Positions 35,801 to 46,908 of a stretch of 64,000 nt of DNA are shown here, piece after piece. The notes under the pieces were generated by a model, which was not told the DNA's origin, searched no databases, and saw only the letters and a program-made list of their open reading frames with translations. Origin of the DNA: Petunia secreta (taxonomy: Eukaryota; Streptophyta; Magnoliopsida; Solanales; Solanaceae); NCBI GenBank assembly GCA_029990175.1, contig JARKIP010000011.1:21054001-21118000 (forward strand), read 5' to 3'. The position numbers were made by a program, and so were the translations under genes. Positions within the stretch are counted from its first letter, which is position 1, and the number at the start of each line of letters is the position of its first letter.

Positions 35801-36199
35801 TGCCGTCGAAATTTTTGTAAAATTTGAGCCTTAGCGAGATTTACGGCATTGTGGTGATATTGAAAGGTTGGTGTTGTCGTTGATATTTATGGTTTGCTCT
35901 TGTTCCTTCTTATCTTGGAATCTCTATGTTTGACCTTTGGGTGTTGTTGCAGTATGGGGCATTTAAGTTGTTATTGAGTTATTCTCGGATTTCCGGTTGT
36001 ATCGCATGGTTGTTGTGGTTGTAGTGGTTGATTGGTGTTTCCAGGGATCCTTATGTTTTAGGGGAGATGTTGCTGAAATTTTTAAGAATTTCAAGACTTA
36101 AAAAAATTTTGAGTTCGATTTGTGGTCTTCGGATAGAGGTTGTGTCATTGGTTTTGTGCTTGGTTCGTTCGTGGACGAACGAGTCTAAGTAAGGGAGAT
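32811..36199 (+). mobile_element. Internal region of the LARD-like element, non-coding
   Basis: About 3.4 kb with no ORF longer than 75 codons and no recognisable retrotransposon domain. It is rich in short GGTTG/TTGTGG words and has no clear tandem structure. It ends in a purine tract, AAGTAAGGGAGAT, at 36187-36199 directly before the 3' LTR, as expected for the plus-strand primer. Confidence 0.75.
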
Positions 36200-38053
36200 T
36201 GTAATGGTCCGCCCAGTTATTTTGGTAAATCGATGCTCCGATATGCATCTCGATATATTTTTTTTAGTTCCAATAAGTTTGTATGATGATTTTGGTCATG
36301 TCCACAGAGTTTGGTTAAATTTCGATGAGTTTTGGATAAGTTTGGGTCGACTTCGACATAATTTGAGCATAAAAGTTACCATATTGAGCAAACGGCATTT
36401 GATTCGTATTTCGACTAAACTATTATATCCGTATCGTAATTTGGAAACCATAGAAACTGAAATCATCAAGTTTCGACATCATATGAGGGATATATGATAA
36501 TTTTACTAAGAATTGGGTTGCCAGAAATTTCAGATTATTTACGAAATTGTCACTCACTTCGTAGTTAAAAATCTGCACTATTCCAAATATTGAAACAAAC
36601 ATATCTCCTTCATTATAAGGTCAAATGGAATGATTCAAAAGCCTAAATTGACAAGATTTTCACAAGGAATCTATTGGAGGCATCAAAAGTGAGTTTTAGG
36701 ATCGTTTGGTACAAGAAACGAGGTAGAACAGTAGGTATTTTTGTCTATTAATGTTGTTGGAGTTTTTCTCATCTTGAAAGTTTGAAATTGGGAGAATTCA
36801 AGGATGTTCTTCTATGGTTGGACTTATTTGGAAGGATTTGGGTGTGAAAAGACGATCGTGGGCTAGTTGGCAATCGTCGGCTTGAGGTAAGTGGTTTACA
36901 TCCCTTCTTTGGTGGACTTTCTCCACATTGGATGTCTATATATGTGTTCCTTACATGCATGGCTGCTGAAATGGGCACACTTATTATGCCAAGACTATTT
37001 TGAAAAGTGTAATTACAGTTCATTACTGTTTCTTGATTTATTATCGTAGCACGATGTAGTTCCGTGCATATTATTATGGTACGATGTAGTTCCGTACATA
37101 TTATCATAGCACGATATAGTTCCGTGCATATTATTATTGTACAATGTAGTTCCGTACATATTATCATAGCACGATGTAGTTCCGTGCATATTATTGTGGT
37201 ACGATGTTTCGTACATATTATCATCGCACGATGTAGTTCCGTGCATATTATTATGATACGATGTAGTTCCGGACATATTATGATAGCACGATGTAGTTCC
37301 GTGCATATTATTGTAGTACGATGTTTCGTACATATTATCATCGCACGATGTAATTCCATGCAGATTATTATGGTACGATGTGGTTACGTACATATTATTG
37401 TAGCATGAGGTAGTTCTGCGCATATTGTTGTATTATGACGCAGTCCCATTCATATCATTAAGTCACAATGGATGTGTATTAGTACTTTGATGACTAAGTA
37501 TGAATATTACTTGTTTGTTAATTAAGTGATTTTGTCATTACTTTTTGTTACCTTGAAGTTGTTGAGTTTTCATATATTTGCAACTCGTTATTCTACTTGG
37601 AGCCCTGTCCCCACTTACTGAGTCCTTTTGACTCACCCACTTTCTTTATTTTTTTTCGTATTGTTTTATATTCGACAGATTCGATATTGAGTTCTACCAA
37701 GCATTGTGGTAAACGGAGTTGCTCGTCCTTTAATCTAACGGTGAACCACTTTTGTCCTGTGGTGACATCTTTCCCTTATTATTTTTATGTTTATATTAAT
37801 GATTATATTTCTTTATATTCGGAGATGTATAACCTTATTGACTCCTTAGATGTTCATGATTCATAGGAGGACTTAGAACATGGTTGTAAAGATCCTAGTT
37901 GTGTATTTGGGTTATATATCATACTTCGCTATTCTTTTCATAATTTATTTTATTTGGTTACTTCATATGCAAGTCAAGTGTTGCTAAAGAGGGGTTCGCC
38001 CAATGAGTTGGGTTTAGGTGACCGCACGACCTATAGGATTTTGGGTCGTGACA
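36200..38053 (+). mobile_element. 3' LTR of the LARD-like element
   Basis: Same ends and length as the 5' LTR. It carries the second copy of the 30-bp hairpin minisatellite. Confidence 0.9.
37049..37462 (+). repeat. 30-bp hairpin minisatellite, copy in 3' LTR
   Basis: Same 14-unit layout and length as in the 5' LTR. Differences between the two copies include changes that restore a stem, for example TTACGTAC here against TTATGTAC in the 5' LTR. Confidence 0.9.
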
Positions 38054-38058
38054 CAAAA

Positions 38059-38150
38059 TCACTCCTTATGAAGGATACCCAGTGAAAATTTTTACAAAGG
38101 TTGCCTCTCATCGAGTAAAGTACAAAAATGACCACTTTTAAAACTGCTCT
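38059..38150. repeat. Distal right arm of foldback element 2
   Basis: ATGAAGGATACCCAGTGAAAA and the following bases are the inverted counterpart of TTTCACCGCATGTCCTCCAT at 29908-29927 in the left arm. The arm was split by the LARD-like insertion. Confidence 0.55.
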
Positions 38151-39020
38151 TCAAATATAGTCGAAATTTATTGCAGATAGGACACCATTGGCTTCCTCTC
38201 ACATTTTCGGCCCCCTAAAGAGAATTATTTAATATATTGTCCTAGTAGACAAAGGTCACCAGAAACTCCTAGTAAGTCTCCAGGAGCTCAATACAAAGAG
38301 TTCCTAAAAGAGCTGACGATTTGTCAAGAGTTCCAGCAATTTCTAGCAAGTGGCTATAAGTTAAATAATTCTCGTATGATGGTTGATACTGTTAGAGTGA
38401 CACACTAGAAAGGAAGAGGCCGTACAAACACAGATTTTTACGAAAGAAGTGCACATATTTCCACTTTTTGGTTTGTCTTTGCAAAGGTTGACTACTTCAG
38501 ACATCAATTGTCTATCTTTATGCTATCATGATTGAAGTTCAAGCCAAATTAAGCTAACTTTACACTATTGGTCTAAAGTTGAAATCTATTTTTTTTTTTT
38601 TTGAGGGTGGAGAGAAGGGGGGCTCAACTTCTCAATATTGGTCAAAATTTCAGTTATTTTCAGACAAAAAAATTTAAATCGAGTATACTTCACTCCATGG
38701 GGAAAAGTTGAATACATTACTTTAACTTTGATAGTTTGAAAGTGGAATTCTTGCCATCGGTTTTTGAAAGTTGGTTAAAAACTAAATGACACGAATAAAA
38801 TCTATTGGCCAACAAATATTTTTTTATGAAACTCATCATATATTTTAAATGAAAAAATTATACAAATAAACAACTTATGACTTAACATAAATAAAATTTT
38901 AATATATTATTAAACATAACAATTCCTTATGGTTTGTCTACAAAACATAGCAATTTCCTTAATATTAGGCTTTATTCTCGAAATACTATTTTTCCATAAA
39001 TACATCCCTCTATCACCCAA
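38151..39020. other. Unclassified AT-rich DNA
   Basis: No coding or repeat-end signal recognised. A T run lies at 38588-38601. Confidence 0.3.
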
Positions 39021-39178
39021 CTTCTCCAAAAAATGCTAACTTTTCCTCCCACCCCAATCTCCCTTTTCCCTTCTCTCTTTCTTCCCCCCTGCCCTCCCCC
39101 ACCCCCTCTTGCTGCCCCCACCCCTCCCCCCACCCTTTCCTTTTCCCCACCCTTCTTGGTAGAGCCTCAACTAGATTT

Positions 39179-39236
39179 TCTTCTTCTTCTTCTTCTTCTT
39201 CTTCTTCTTCTTCTTCTTCTTCTTCTTCTTCTTCTT
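39179..39236 (+). repeat. TTC microsatellite 1
   Basis: About 19 uninterrupted TTC/CTT repeats. It is preceded by a C-rich, CT-rich stretch (39040-39150). Confidence 0.95.
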
Positions 39237-39598
39237 TGTATAGTGTGGTGGATATGGTGAGTTTTAATGAGTTTGATTGAATAAGTGGTAGTTATGGTAT
39301 TATTTAGCAATGGTTAAGGTCATTTGTATAGCTTTGTATAATTTTTTTTATAGAACTTCGTATAATTATGTATAACTTTGTATTTTTATAAATTTAGTGT
39401 ATTTCTTTGTATATATTTACTTTGTATAACTATGTATTCTTTCGTATTTCTATGTATCTACAAGTGTGTTTGTTTGTATATCTTTACATCATATAACATT
39501 GTATAAATTTGTATAACTATGTATATTTTGTATTTCTATAAATTTACAAGTGTATATCTTTGTATCTACATGTATTTTTTGGTGGTTTTTGCCGGGTG

Positions 39599-39646
39599 CT
39601 TCTTCTTCTTCTTCTTCTTCTTCTTCTTCTTCTTCTTCTTCTTCTT
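39599..39646 (+). repeat. TTC microsatellite 2
   Basis: About 15 TTC repeats directly after GCCGGGTGC. Confidence 0.95.
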
Positions 39647-39742
39647 TATAACTTTGTATAACTATGTATATTTCGTATTTCTATAAATTTACAAGTGTAT
39701 ATCTTTGTATCTACATGTATTTTTTTTTGTGGTTCTGCCCGG

Positions 39743-39804
39743 CTTCTTCTTCTTCTTCTTCTTCTTCTTCTTCTTCTTCTTCTTCTTCTTCTTCTTCTTC
39801 TTCT
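39743..39804 (+). repeat. TTC microsatellite 3
   Basis: About 20 TTC repeats directly after CTGCCCGG. The low-complexity arginine- or lysine-rich minus-strand ORFs crossing it are artefacts of the repeat. Confidence 0.95.
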
Positions 39805-40431
39805 GTATAACTCTATCGTTATAACCAAAGAAGAGCACCAAAACGAGGGATGTCGATCGATAGTGTGAAAACACTTCCTGATGTCGAATTCCAAAAACCA
39901 GCGAGATATGGTGAGTTTGATGAGTTTGATTGAATAAGTGGTAGTTATGGTATTATTTAGCATGGTTAGGGTGATTTGTATAAGTTTGTATAGAACTTTG
40001 TATAATTATGTATAACTTTATGTTTCTATATATTTAGTGTATTTCTTTGTGTATATTTACTTTGTACAACTATGTATTCTTTCGTATTTCTATGTATCTA
40101 TAAGTGTATCTATTTCTATATCTTTACATTGTACTATAACATTGTATAACTTTGTATTATTTTGTGTTTATATAATTTTACAAGTATATATCTTTGTATC
40201 TAGATAAAAAAATTTGGTGGTTTTTGCCGGGTGCGGCGGTGGCCGACAGCTGCTAGCGGCAATGGGATGGGGACAGCGGTGGCTAGGATTTGTAGGAAGA
40301 AGATAGAAAAAAATTTCAATTTAGTGAGATACCATAATGTTCTATAATGTGTAAAAAAATATATAACTATATTATGTAAGCAAAGTCTCTAATATTGTCT
40401 ATTTGTGTAAAAAATTTATTTTAAATTTATA

Positions 40432-41052
40432 GCCTATTTGGCTATGCTTCTCATAAGCAAAAAGTACTTTCTTAGTGCATTTGAAAATTTTAAGGTGTTT
40501 CGCCAAAAGTAAAAAGTGATTTTGAGAAGATGCAGGAGTAGGTTTTCTGCTGTTGGGGAGAAGCCACAAATTTTTGCTTCTCCCCAGAAGCAGTTTATTA
40601 GTTTTTTAAAAAGAAAAATATTTATTTACCATACTATATTTAATTATTGTTAAACAATATATCTTTCAAATATAAATAAAATTTTGTTTTCTGCTTCCCT
40701 CTTTTGATTTAACTTTATTTCTATTGATTAAAAATCATAGTATATATTTTGTTTTATATTTAAAGTAAATGAAAATAAAAAATTAAATTTACTGATAGTG
40801 AAAAATGTTTCAATCTTTCATATGTTTAAATAATATTAGTCGCATAATGAATTATAGTACTGCACTTTTTCGTAATTTGACGCAAAAACACTTTTTGCAG
40901 AGATTATTAAAATCCAAATTATTTAGAAAATCACTTTTCAAATGAGTTGGCCAAACACAAATTACTTATTATTCAAAAGTACTTACCGAAGAAGCACTTA
41001 TAAAATACTTTTCAAAATAAGCAGTTTTTGACAACTTGTCCAAATAGAATCT
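40432..41052. mobile_element. MITE-like element, about 620 bp
   Basis: Inverted ends: the left reads AGCCTATTTGGCTATGCTT, the right in reverse complement reads GATTCTATTTGGACAAGTTG. Subterminal sequence is also mirrored (GCAAAAAGTACTTTC against GAAAAGTATTTTATAAGTGC). This pattern is common in hAT-like MITEs. No ORF, and the target duplication could not be fixed. Confidence 0.55.
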
Positions 41053-41926
41053 TAGTAACCATTAATATCAAACAACACTTTGTCCATAATCAAACTTCAG
41101 ATGTGAAGTCTTGAAGTCTCGATAACCCTCTGGCAAGTTCGAAAGTGATTTATGTATTGGCCAAAATCTGGCTGGTTTCTTAGCGACACGTGCCCGGTGA
41201 CAAGGTGAACATAGCATGTATATCAGAGATAAGTCAGCAATGATTTCATCATGAAGAGCTGAGTAATAATGGAAGCTTAAGGAGATCGACTGATCAAAGA
41301 ACTGGATGCATATATTTCGAAGACAAGTGTCTGGCCACTAACAGAAGATAAGCTTTATCTCCACCAATTTTGCTATTTTAGGAGGTCGTTAAACGTGGAT
41401 GAGGAGTCTATCAGCTGATGGAGAGACGTGTGAACAAGGGTTTTTGCTAAAGTTAGGAGTCTTCCTCTGTAAATAGATTTATACCCTCACTTTGAGAAGA
41501 TTACGTTCTTCAAAACATAAGATTATATTTCAAGCATTTTATTAGCTATTGCAAATCATCATAGTCTTTATATTTCATACTATTGTATTACTACATTTCA
41601 ATAGCTAATCATCATAGTCTTTATATTTCCTACTATTGTATTATTACATTCAAGTTTGGGCTTGCTTTGTTTTGGAGGAGATAAAGTTCATTTCCTTAGA
41701 GCCTGACCGATTGAATAAGCTTTACTGCTTTTGTTTATTTATTTTCTTTAATCATTATCATCGCCTATGCTTGTCTACTAGTTGTGATGTCTTACTCAGA
41801 TCGGTTTTAGCTTAATCACTAGCTTGTTATATTAACAATCTGAAGTAGATTTGCTATCGTCGGTTGGAGCTTGATTGTTAGCCCGCAATATTAATAATCT
41901 CAAAACGACATCACTATTTGCTAATC
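41053..41926. other. Unclassified DNA with small duplications
   Basis: A 50-60 base segment beginning ATCATCATAGTCTTTATATT is duplicated (41558-41605 and 41610-41655). A second divergent duplication lies at 41795-41915 (AGCTTAATCACTAGCTTGTTA against AGCTTGATTGTTAGCCCGCAA). The stretch ACACGTGCCCGGTGACAAGG to about 41530, with GATTTATACCCTC, looks promoter-like or LTR-like, but I cannot place it. Confidence 0.35.
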
Positions 41927-43138
41927 TGGACTGCTGATAATAACGGGACCTTCTCTGTGGCTTCAGCATGGCAACTTTTTAGAAAGAAGAAGTAGAAAAC
42001 TTGGGTGAACTCTATGAATTGGCAGAAATAAGTTCCTTTTAAAATGAATTTTATTGTTTGGAGAGCTTTGAGAGATAAGATATCTACTGACTCTAGAGTG
42101 ACCAAGATGAGATTTTTTGCAATGGGTCCTTTGCTCAAGAGCTTTTGAATATTATATGTGGCCCTTTTGGTATTCAATTTCGTAACATGCTTTATATCCA
42201 ACTCATGATTAACTGGTGGAATTTCAAGGCCAAAAATCCTATTCATTCCCTAATATTCAAATGTCTACCTTTCATAGCTTCTTGGGAGATATGGAGAGCT
42301 ATGTGTACTGCTAAATATGAAGCAATTAGGACTAATGTTAGACAGACTTTATATCTAATTTCTTTTTCTATTTTGTAGGTTATATCTCAGCAGTTTCAAT
42401 ATGTAAAGTTAAATAGTTGTTGAGAATAAATTGCTATTCTTATTAGTAATTCTTTTCATTTTAAAAAGAAGATGCATGTTATGCGGATCAAACCTCCGAA
42501 TTTGTTTGTTAAAATTAACTCAGACAACAGCTGCAAAGAGGGAATTTGTGGAGGTGGAGGAGTCATTAGGGATCATAGAGGGAGATTGGTATTCGTTTAT
42601 GCCTTAGCACTAGGCACTGGTACTAGCAATTGCGCTGAAGCAGCGACTCTAGTTTTTGACATTAATTGGTGTAGAACAAATGATTTTCAACTCTTTCAGG
42701 CGGAGAGTGACTCAAAACTTTTGGTGGATTGTGTAAATGGTATTAACAATACTCCTTGGAGGATAACAAGAGAAGTAGAACAAATTAAAGACTACATGAT
42801 CCAAGCCTCCTTTAGTCTTAAGCATTGCTTTAGAGAGTCGAATCAAGTTGCAGATAAGTTGGCCTCTTTGTGCCATACAACTTCTCGCTCTCAGTTCTTC
42901 CAAAATTATGCTAAATTACCATTTCAAATCAGAGGGCTCATGAACATGGATAGATGAGGTGTCTCTATATTTAGAGTATCAGATATGAAGAACTCAACTT
43001 TCATCTTCAATCCCCCTTGAAGCCTTAGATAATTGTATAGAGATAGATCAAGTTTTGGAGGGTCCACAAGGGTTGAAGTTTACGCATCTATACCTAAAAG
43101 TTCAGCCCTTACAGATTGAAGTTGAAACTTCATAATTT
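41927..43138 (+). mobile_element. L1-type LINE, 3' part, 5'-truncated
   Basis: The conceptual translation starts WTADNNGTFSVASAW, the entry of the zf-RVT-like region after reverse transcriptase, and continues with FKMNFIVWRALRDKIST, then an RNase H domain. Stops break the first part (for example after FRKKK). No RT remains, as usual for 5'-truncated LINE copies. A poly-A tail is not visible because an inverted-repeat element begins at about 43139. Confidence 0.8.
42472..42957 (+). CDS. LINE RNase H domain (RVT_3-like)
   Basis: A 161-residue open frame with a plant LINE-type RNase H, which would remove the RNA strand of the RNA-DNA hybrid during retrotransposition. Visible in order: strand KINSDNS with the first catalytic aspartate (residue 18), GGGGVIRDHRGRLV, CAEAATLV with the glutamate (about residue 55), AESDSKLLVDCV with the second aspartate (about residue 79), and ESNQVADKLASL with the final aspartate. 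The usual NTDGA start reads NSDNS here. The frame is intact, but upstream LINE sequence is broken, so it is a relic open frame. It lies on the opposite strand to the LINE at 1888-4690. Confidence 0.8.
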   Translation: MHVMRIKPPNLFVKINSDNSCKEGICGGGGVIRDHRGRLVFVYALALGTGTSNCAEAATLVFDINWCRTNDFQLFQAESDSKLLVDCVNGINNTPWRITREVEQIKDYMIQASFSLKHCFRESNQVADKLASLCHTTSRSQFFQNYAKLPFQIRGLMNMDR

Positions 43139-43757
43139 AGTAAAAATTTTGCCCAGCAGCCACTTTTAACACTGGTATTTAGTTTGAGGCCACTATTTTT
43201 ATTGGTCTTACACTAGAGGCCTCTTTTGGGCCTTTACTAAATAAATATTGACTTAAGTTCTGATAATTGACTGAACTTCAGTCCATACGGCCCCTGGACT
43301 GAAGTTCCATCTCTAAGGACTGAACTTCAGTCCATATGGCCATGGACTGAACTTCAGTCCATGGACTTAAGTTCCATCTTTAAGGATTGAACTTCAGTCC
43401 ATATGGCCCTGGACTGAAGTTCCATCTTAAGGACTGGACTGAACTTCAGTCCATGTGGCCCTGGATTGAAGTTCAATCTTTAAGGACTGAACTTCAATCC
43501 GGCCTCTGGACTGAAGTTCTATCTCTTTAAGCAAAAGTGGCCACAAACTAAATATTTGGTATTAGTGGCAAAAATGACCTTTCGTGCACTTTCCCCCATA
43601 ATTTAGGCATGAAGTTCAGCCCACAAGGTTTGAACTTCAGCCCACAAAGATTAAATTTCTAAAAAGTGGCCTCTCATATAAGACCAATAAAAAAAGTGGT
43701 TTCAAACTAAATACCAGTGACAAAAGTGGCCTGTAGGTGAAAATTTTACCATATAGT
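43139..43757. mobile_element. Inverted-repeat element filled with palindromes
   Basis: Terminal inverted repeats of about 90 bp: left GTAAAAATTTTGCCC...CACTGGTATTTAGTTTGAGG, right the mirror CCAGTGACAAAAGTGGCC...GAAAATTTTACC. The centre (43255-43535) is an array of units with the palindrome GGACTGAACTTCAGTCC followed by TATGGCCCTGGACTGAAGTTCCATCTTTAA. No ORF. A target duplication could not be fixed. Confidence 0.7.
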
Positions 43758-44778
43758 TATAGCAAGCGTTCTCTCCGGGATTGATTTTTTTAGTCATCTT
43801 AGCAAATAGCAACTTTTCTTTGTCTATAGAATCGTCCAAAGTCAATTTTCAGTCTACTAGCATACTGAACTAAACAAAAAATTGTGAAGTTGCTTACTTT
43901 GATATGACTTTCAAAGGCATATGATGGTTTCTCTCTAGTTTCTCTGTTTTCTGGTGATTAGTTTTTCTAGCCTTCTATTTGATGCGGGGAATTTCGAAGA
44001 AAGGTAATTAAACACTAGTTAGTGCCATCGATAACCTTAAATATAAAGCAAGTGAATATGCAAATACTTATTTGGAGGGTCAATATATGTAAGCTAAATT
44101 GGCTACAAAATTATTAGAAGTTAACAATGTGGATGAAAAACAAAACTAAAGTGATACAAGACAAATTGATTCGACATATGTTGCTTATGTCAATAGTTTG
44201 ATCATTGGAATTAATTATTTTTTTAAAAGAACCTTGTACTATCTTTCAACTCAAAATAAACCACCATCTCAAGCCTATGTTCCTTTTTCAACTAGTCTTC
44301 TCATCAATACCTCACGTAGCCATTTGCTTTATTTGCCCTTGAAGCAATTAATCACAATTGTTCGCCTCGCCACAAAAACAAAGATACTTAAACTTAAGAC
44401 ACAAACAAACAAAAGAGTTTATTGCTCGATGACCAATCAGAAAATATTGATCGAGTTAGTGGAATAAACTTGCAGACCAAGTTTATAGTCCCAAAACTTA
44501 GTGATAAATTAAAGACTTTCATCCTTTTGTCCTACGCCGAATTAAACTTGAAAAATAGAGCCATCCGAATCACCATCTCGTGGTCATTGAGAAGGAAGAA
44601 AGTAGGTATGTTCCTTAACATTATGAGTGTATTTATCTATACCATTGATTTTATATTCGCATGCAGCTTGTCAAATTGGGAAAAGAGAATGAAAGCATAA
44701 GAGAGACCAAAGCAATTGAGAAATCAGACATATTTTCATCAAGAAATTGGTTAATTACTCATTCATACGATTATCTAT
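43758..44778. other. Unclassified DNA
   Basis: Two overlapping ORFs of about 90 codons (44198-44467 and 44422-44700) show no recognisable family. No repeat ends seen. Confidence 0.3.
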
Positions 44779-44960
44779 TACTCCATCCGTTCTAAAAAGA
44801 ATGACACTATTTACTTATTAATCGGTTTAAAAAAGAATGACACAATTTTAAATTTGAAAATAATTTAACTTCAAAATTATCAATTTACCCTTAGTAAGAT
44901 GTTTATCTATGACTTATTTTAGAGCTCAAGTTCAAAAAATTTTCTTCCATTTCTTAAAAT
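44779..44960. mobile_element. Stowaway-like MITE fragment
   Basis: TACTCCATCCGTTCTAAAAAG followed by AATGACAC, repeated in part at 44830 (AAAAAAGAATGACACA). The CTCC.TCCGT.C.AAA opening is the hallmark of Stowaway elements that duplicate TA. The right end is not identifiable. Confidence 0.6.
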
Positions 44961-45555
44961 TCGATCCTAATCAAACTATAACATACTTTGTAGAACGTAG
45001 AATACTTAGTTTAAACAATAGTCAAAATAATCTTCTGCTCTAATAAAAAATAGAGCAAACTAGTAAACTAAAATAATAATGTGAATTTATAAATCATAAT
45101 CAGAATTGTACCATTATTTTCAAAACATTATTTAAGTTCTACTTTAAGTAATAAATTTGTATTTAGTAAGACACAAATAACACGTATCAAGATGTTTAGG
45201 TTTTTTTAATTTAAATTTATTATATTCGAGTTATACTATTTACGTGATTAATTAGCAAGTGAGATAATAGTAATACCAATAGAATGTACGCTAAGTGTGA
45301 TGACTAGAACGACAAAGAAATACTGATAACAACTGCTGAAATAGAACAAAAATGAAGATAATAAATGGCAATGATAAAATAAACAATAAAGATCTTATTG
45401 ATTTGCTATAGATGATCCAATGACGTTGATCAATGATGCAAGCCACCACAGGAGCAGTTCAATAGCAACAATTGAGCAGAGTAATAGCAACAGGAATCAA
45501 GTGGTATTTTAGTAGTGTGCAGCTACAAGAGTAGTAGCGTGTGTGTCGAAATCTA
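44961..45555. other. Unclassified AT-rich DNA
   Basis: No features recognised up to the CACTA terminus. Confidence 0.3.
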
Positions 45556-46908
45556 CACTACAAGAAAACAGTCATTTAGTTAGGGAAAATATTCCTAGCC
45601 GACATGTGAAATTCCTTAGCTAAAAGCTACTTTAGCTAGGAAATCAATCCTAGCTACTGTCCCTAGCTGATACGCACCTAGCTGATTGTTAGTTTGGAAA
45701 AATTTCATCATCCCTAGCTAATTTAGCTTGGATAATATTGTTAGGAAAATTGTTGTAGAGAAAATTTTAGTCCTAGCTATTTTTCAAGCAAAATTTGTTC
45801 TGTCAGAGTTAACTTTTTGATTTGTCCTAGTAATTTTGCTAATATCCTAGCCTTTTTCATATTTTTCTTGGAATATAGTCGTCTCTAGCTAAAAATACCT
45901 AGGATGTTTTGCCAATATTTTTTGTATTATTTTCCTAGATAAACTGATAAACATCCTAACTACATGCCATTAGTTAGGGATGTTTTCCTGCTAAATCTTG
46001 CTAGGTGCAAATCACAGCTTTCATATGATCAAATACAAAATGAAATCAACAATTAAAAATACTCAAGATGACAAATAATATATAGTTGCATTACCGTTTA
46101 AATAGTACTCTTAATCCTTAAAACATAAACTACAAGTCTAGACGTAAATAAAACATGTCTTGTACTTAAAAAGCAGCAACATAAACTCTATTATTCTAAG
46201 ATAGTCTTGGGGGTCAACCAAAGCCATTTGGTGGTGGTTGTGGAGAGAGACCAAGCATCCGGCCAACGGCTGCACGAACTACATCTCCAACATCTTCTTT
46301 CATAGCAGTCCAAACACACTCCTGTATATTTGCTTGGACATTCCTCATCCGCCTCTCCAACACACGATCAAGTAGTTGCTCAAATTCGGGTGATTGAAAC
46401 AATTTTTAGGAACACTTGTAGAAGTAGGAGCTCTAGAGCATTCAAAATTAACATGCATCTGGTCTCCTAGAAGACAACTTCCAGTACCAAGTCCATACAC
46501 TCTTCTTTTTTTACTCCTCCAACTGCTACTCAAGCATTAACTAGTTGCTCCTCCGGTATATTTTGCAGCAAATTCTTAAGACTATTTTGTTCTCCTTCCT
46601 CATCTTCGTTTGTTGCAATTTTTCTTTCCATATTTCCATCATTTGCTTCGTAATCTTCTTCATTCTTTGATGTTGAAGTTTCACCGACCTTCTTCTTAAT
46701 ACTATCTGCAAATGTATTCTCGCCAAAAAAAGAAGAAGAAGAAGAATAGATCAGAAATGATCTGGCTATGTCCATGGAGTAATTAATCAGGTTTTCCTAA
46801 GTTTTTGGCCATCGTCCGCTATTTTATTCCTCTTCAAGAACTACTTAAATCAATTTTATCATAATTTTACCTTTTATAGTTGTTCTTCTCTAAATAAAGT
46901 AATTAATT
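45556..46908 (-). mobile_element. CACTA (En/Spm) element, one end
   Basis: Begins with CACTACAAGAAAACAG, the standard CACTA terminus, preceded by CTA, a possible 3-bp duplication. The next 450 bases are full of CCTAGCTA/TAGCTAGG subterminal motifs in both directions, which are binding sites for the element's proteins in this superfamily. From 46205 a decayed protein gene reads on the minus strand, so this is the 3' end of the element relative to that gene. No second terminus is present: it stops where the inverted repeat at 46909 begins. Confidence 0.8.
46214..46775 (-). pseudogene. CACTA accessory protein (Transposase_24-like) C-terminal remnant
   Basis: Reading right to left, an acidic stretch (KNEEDYEANDGNMERK) is followed after frame changes by SSWRSKKRRVYGLGTG, the RVYGLG signature of the plant Ptta/En-Spm accessory protein. 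Last comes SPEFEQLLDRVLERRM...GLSPQPPPNGFG ending at 46214. At least two frameshifts separate these segments. Its place next to the subterminal repeats agrees with the 3' end of the gene in CACTA elements. Confidence 0.55.

Larger units (their letters stand above)
30943..38053 (+). mobile_element. Complete non-coding LTR retrotransposon (LARD-like)
   Basis: Two LTRs of exactly 1854 bp (30943-32796 and 36200-38053), nearly identical, flank 3.4 kb of internal DNA. Target duplications CAAAA lie at 30938-30942 and 38054-38058. A Met-type primer site follows the first LTR and a purine tract (AAGTAAGGGAGA) precedes the second. No gag, protease, RT or integrase motif is visible, so it must move with proteins from another element. 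The end of the internal region (TTCGTGGACGAACGAGTCTAA before the purine tract) resembles chromovirus 3' ends, from memory. It sits in the right arm of foldback 2. Few LTR differences imply a fairly recent insertion. Confidence 0.9.
39241..40240. repeat. Duplicated TTTGTATAACTATGTAT-rich segment
   Basis: The phrase GAGTTTGATTGAATAAGTGG and what follows at 39267-39600 is repeated at 39919-40235, with both copies ending in GGTGGTTTTTGCCGGGTGC. A shorter third copy (ATTTCTATAAATTTACAAGT and on) lies at 39675-39742. The unit itself is built from degenerate TTTGTATAA words. TTC microsatellites sit at two of the junctions. Confidence 0.75.

Noticed and set aside
39646..39963. Arginine-rich and lysine-rich minus-strand ORFs
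   Set aside because: Produced by the TTC microsatellite read in reverse; low complexity with no other support.
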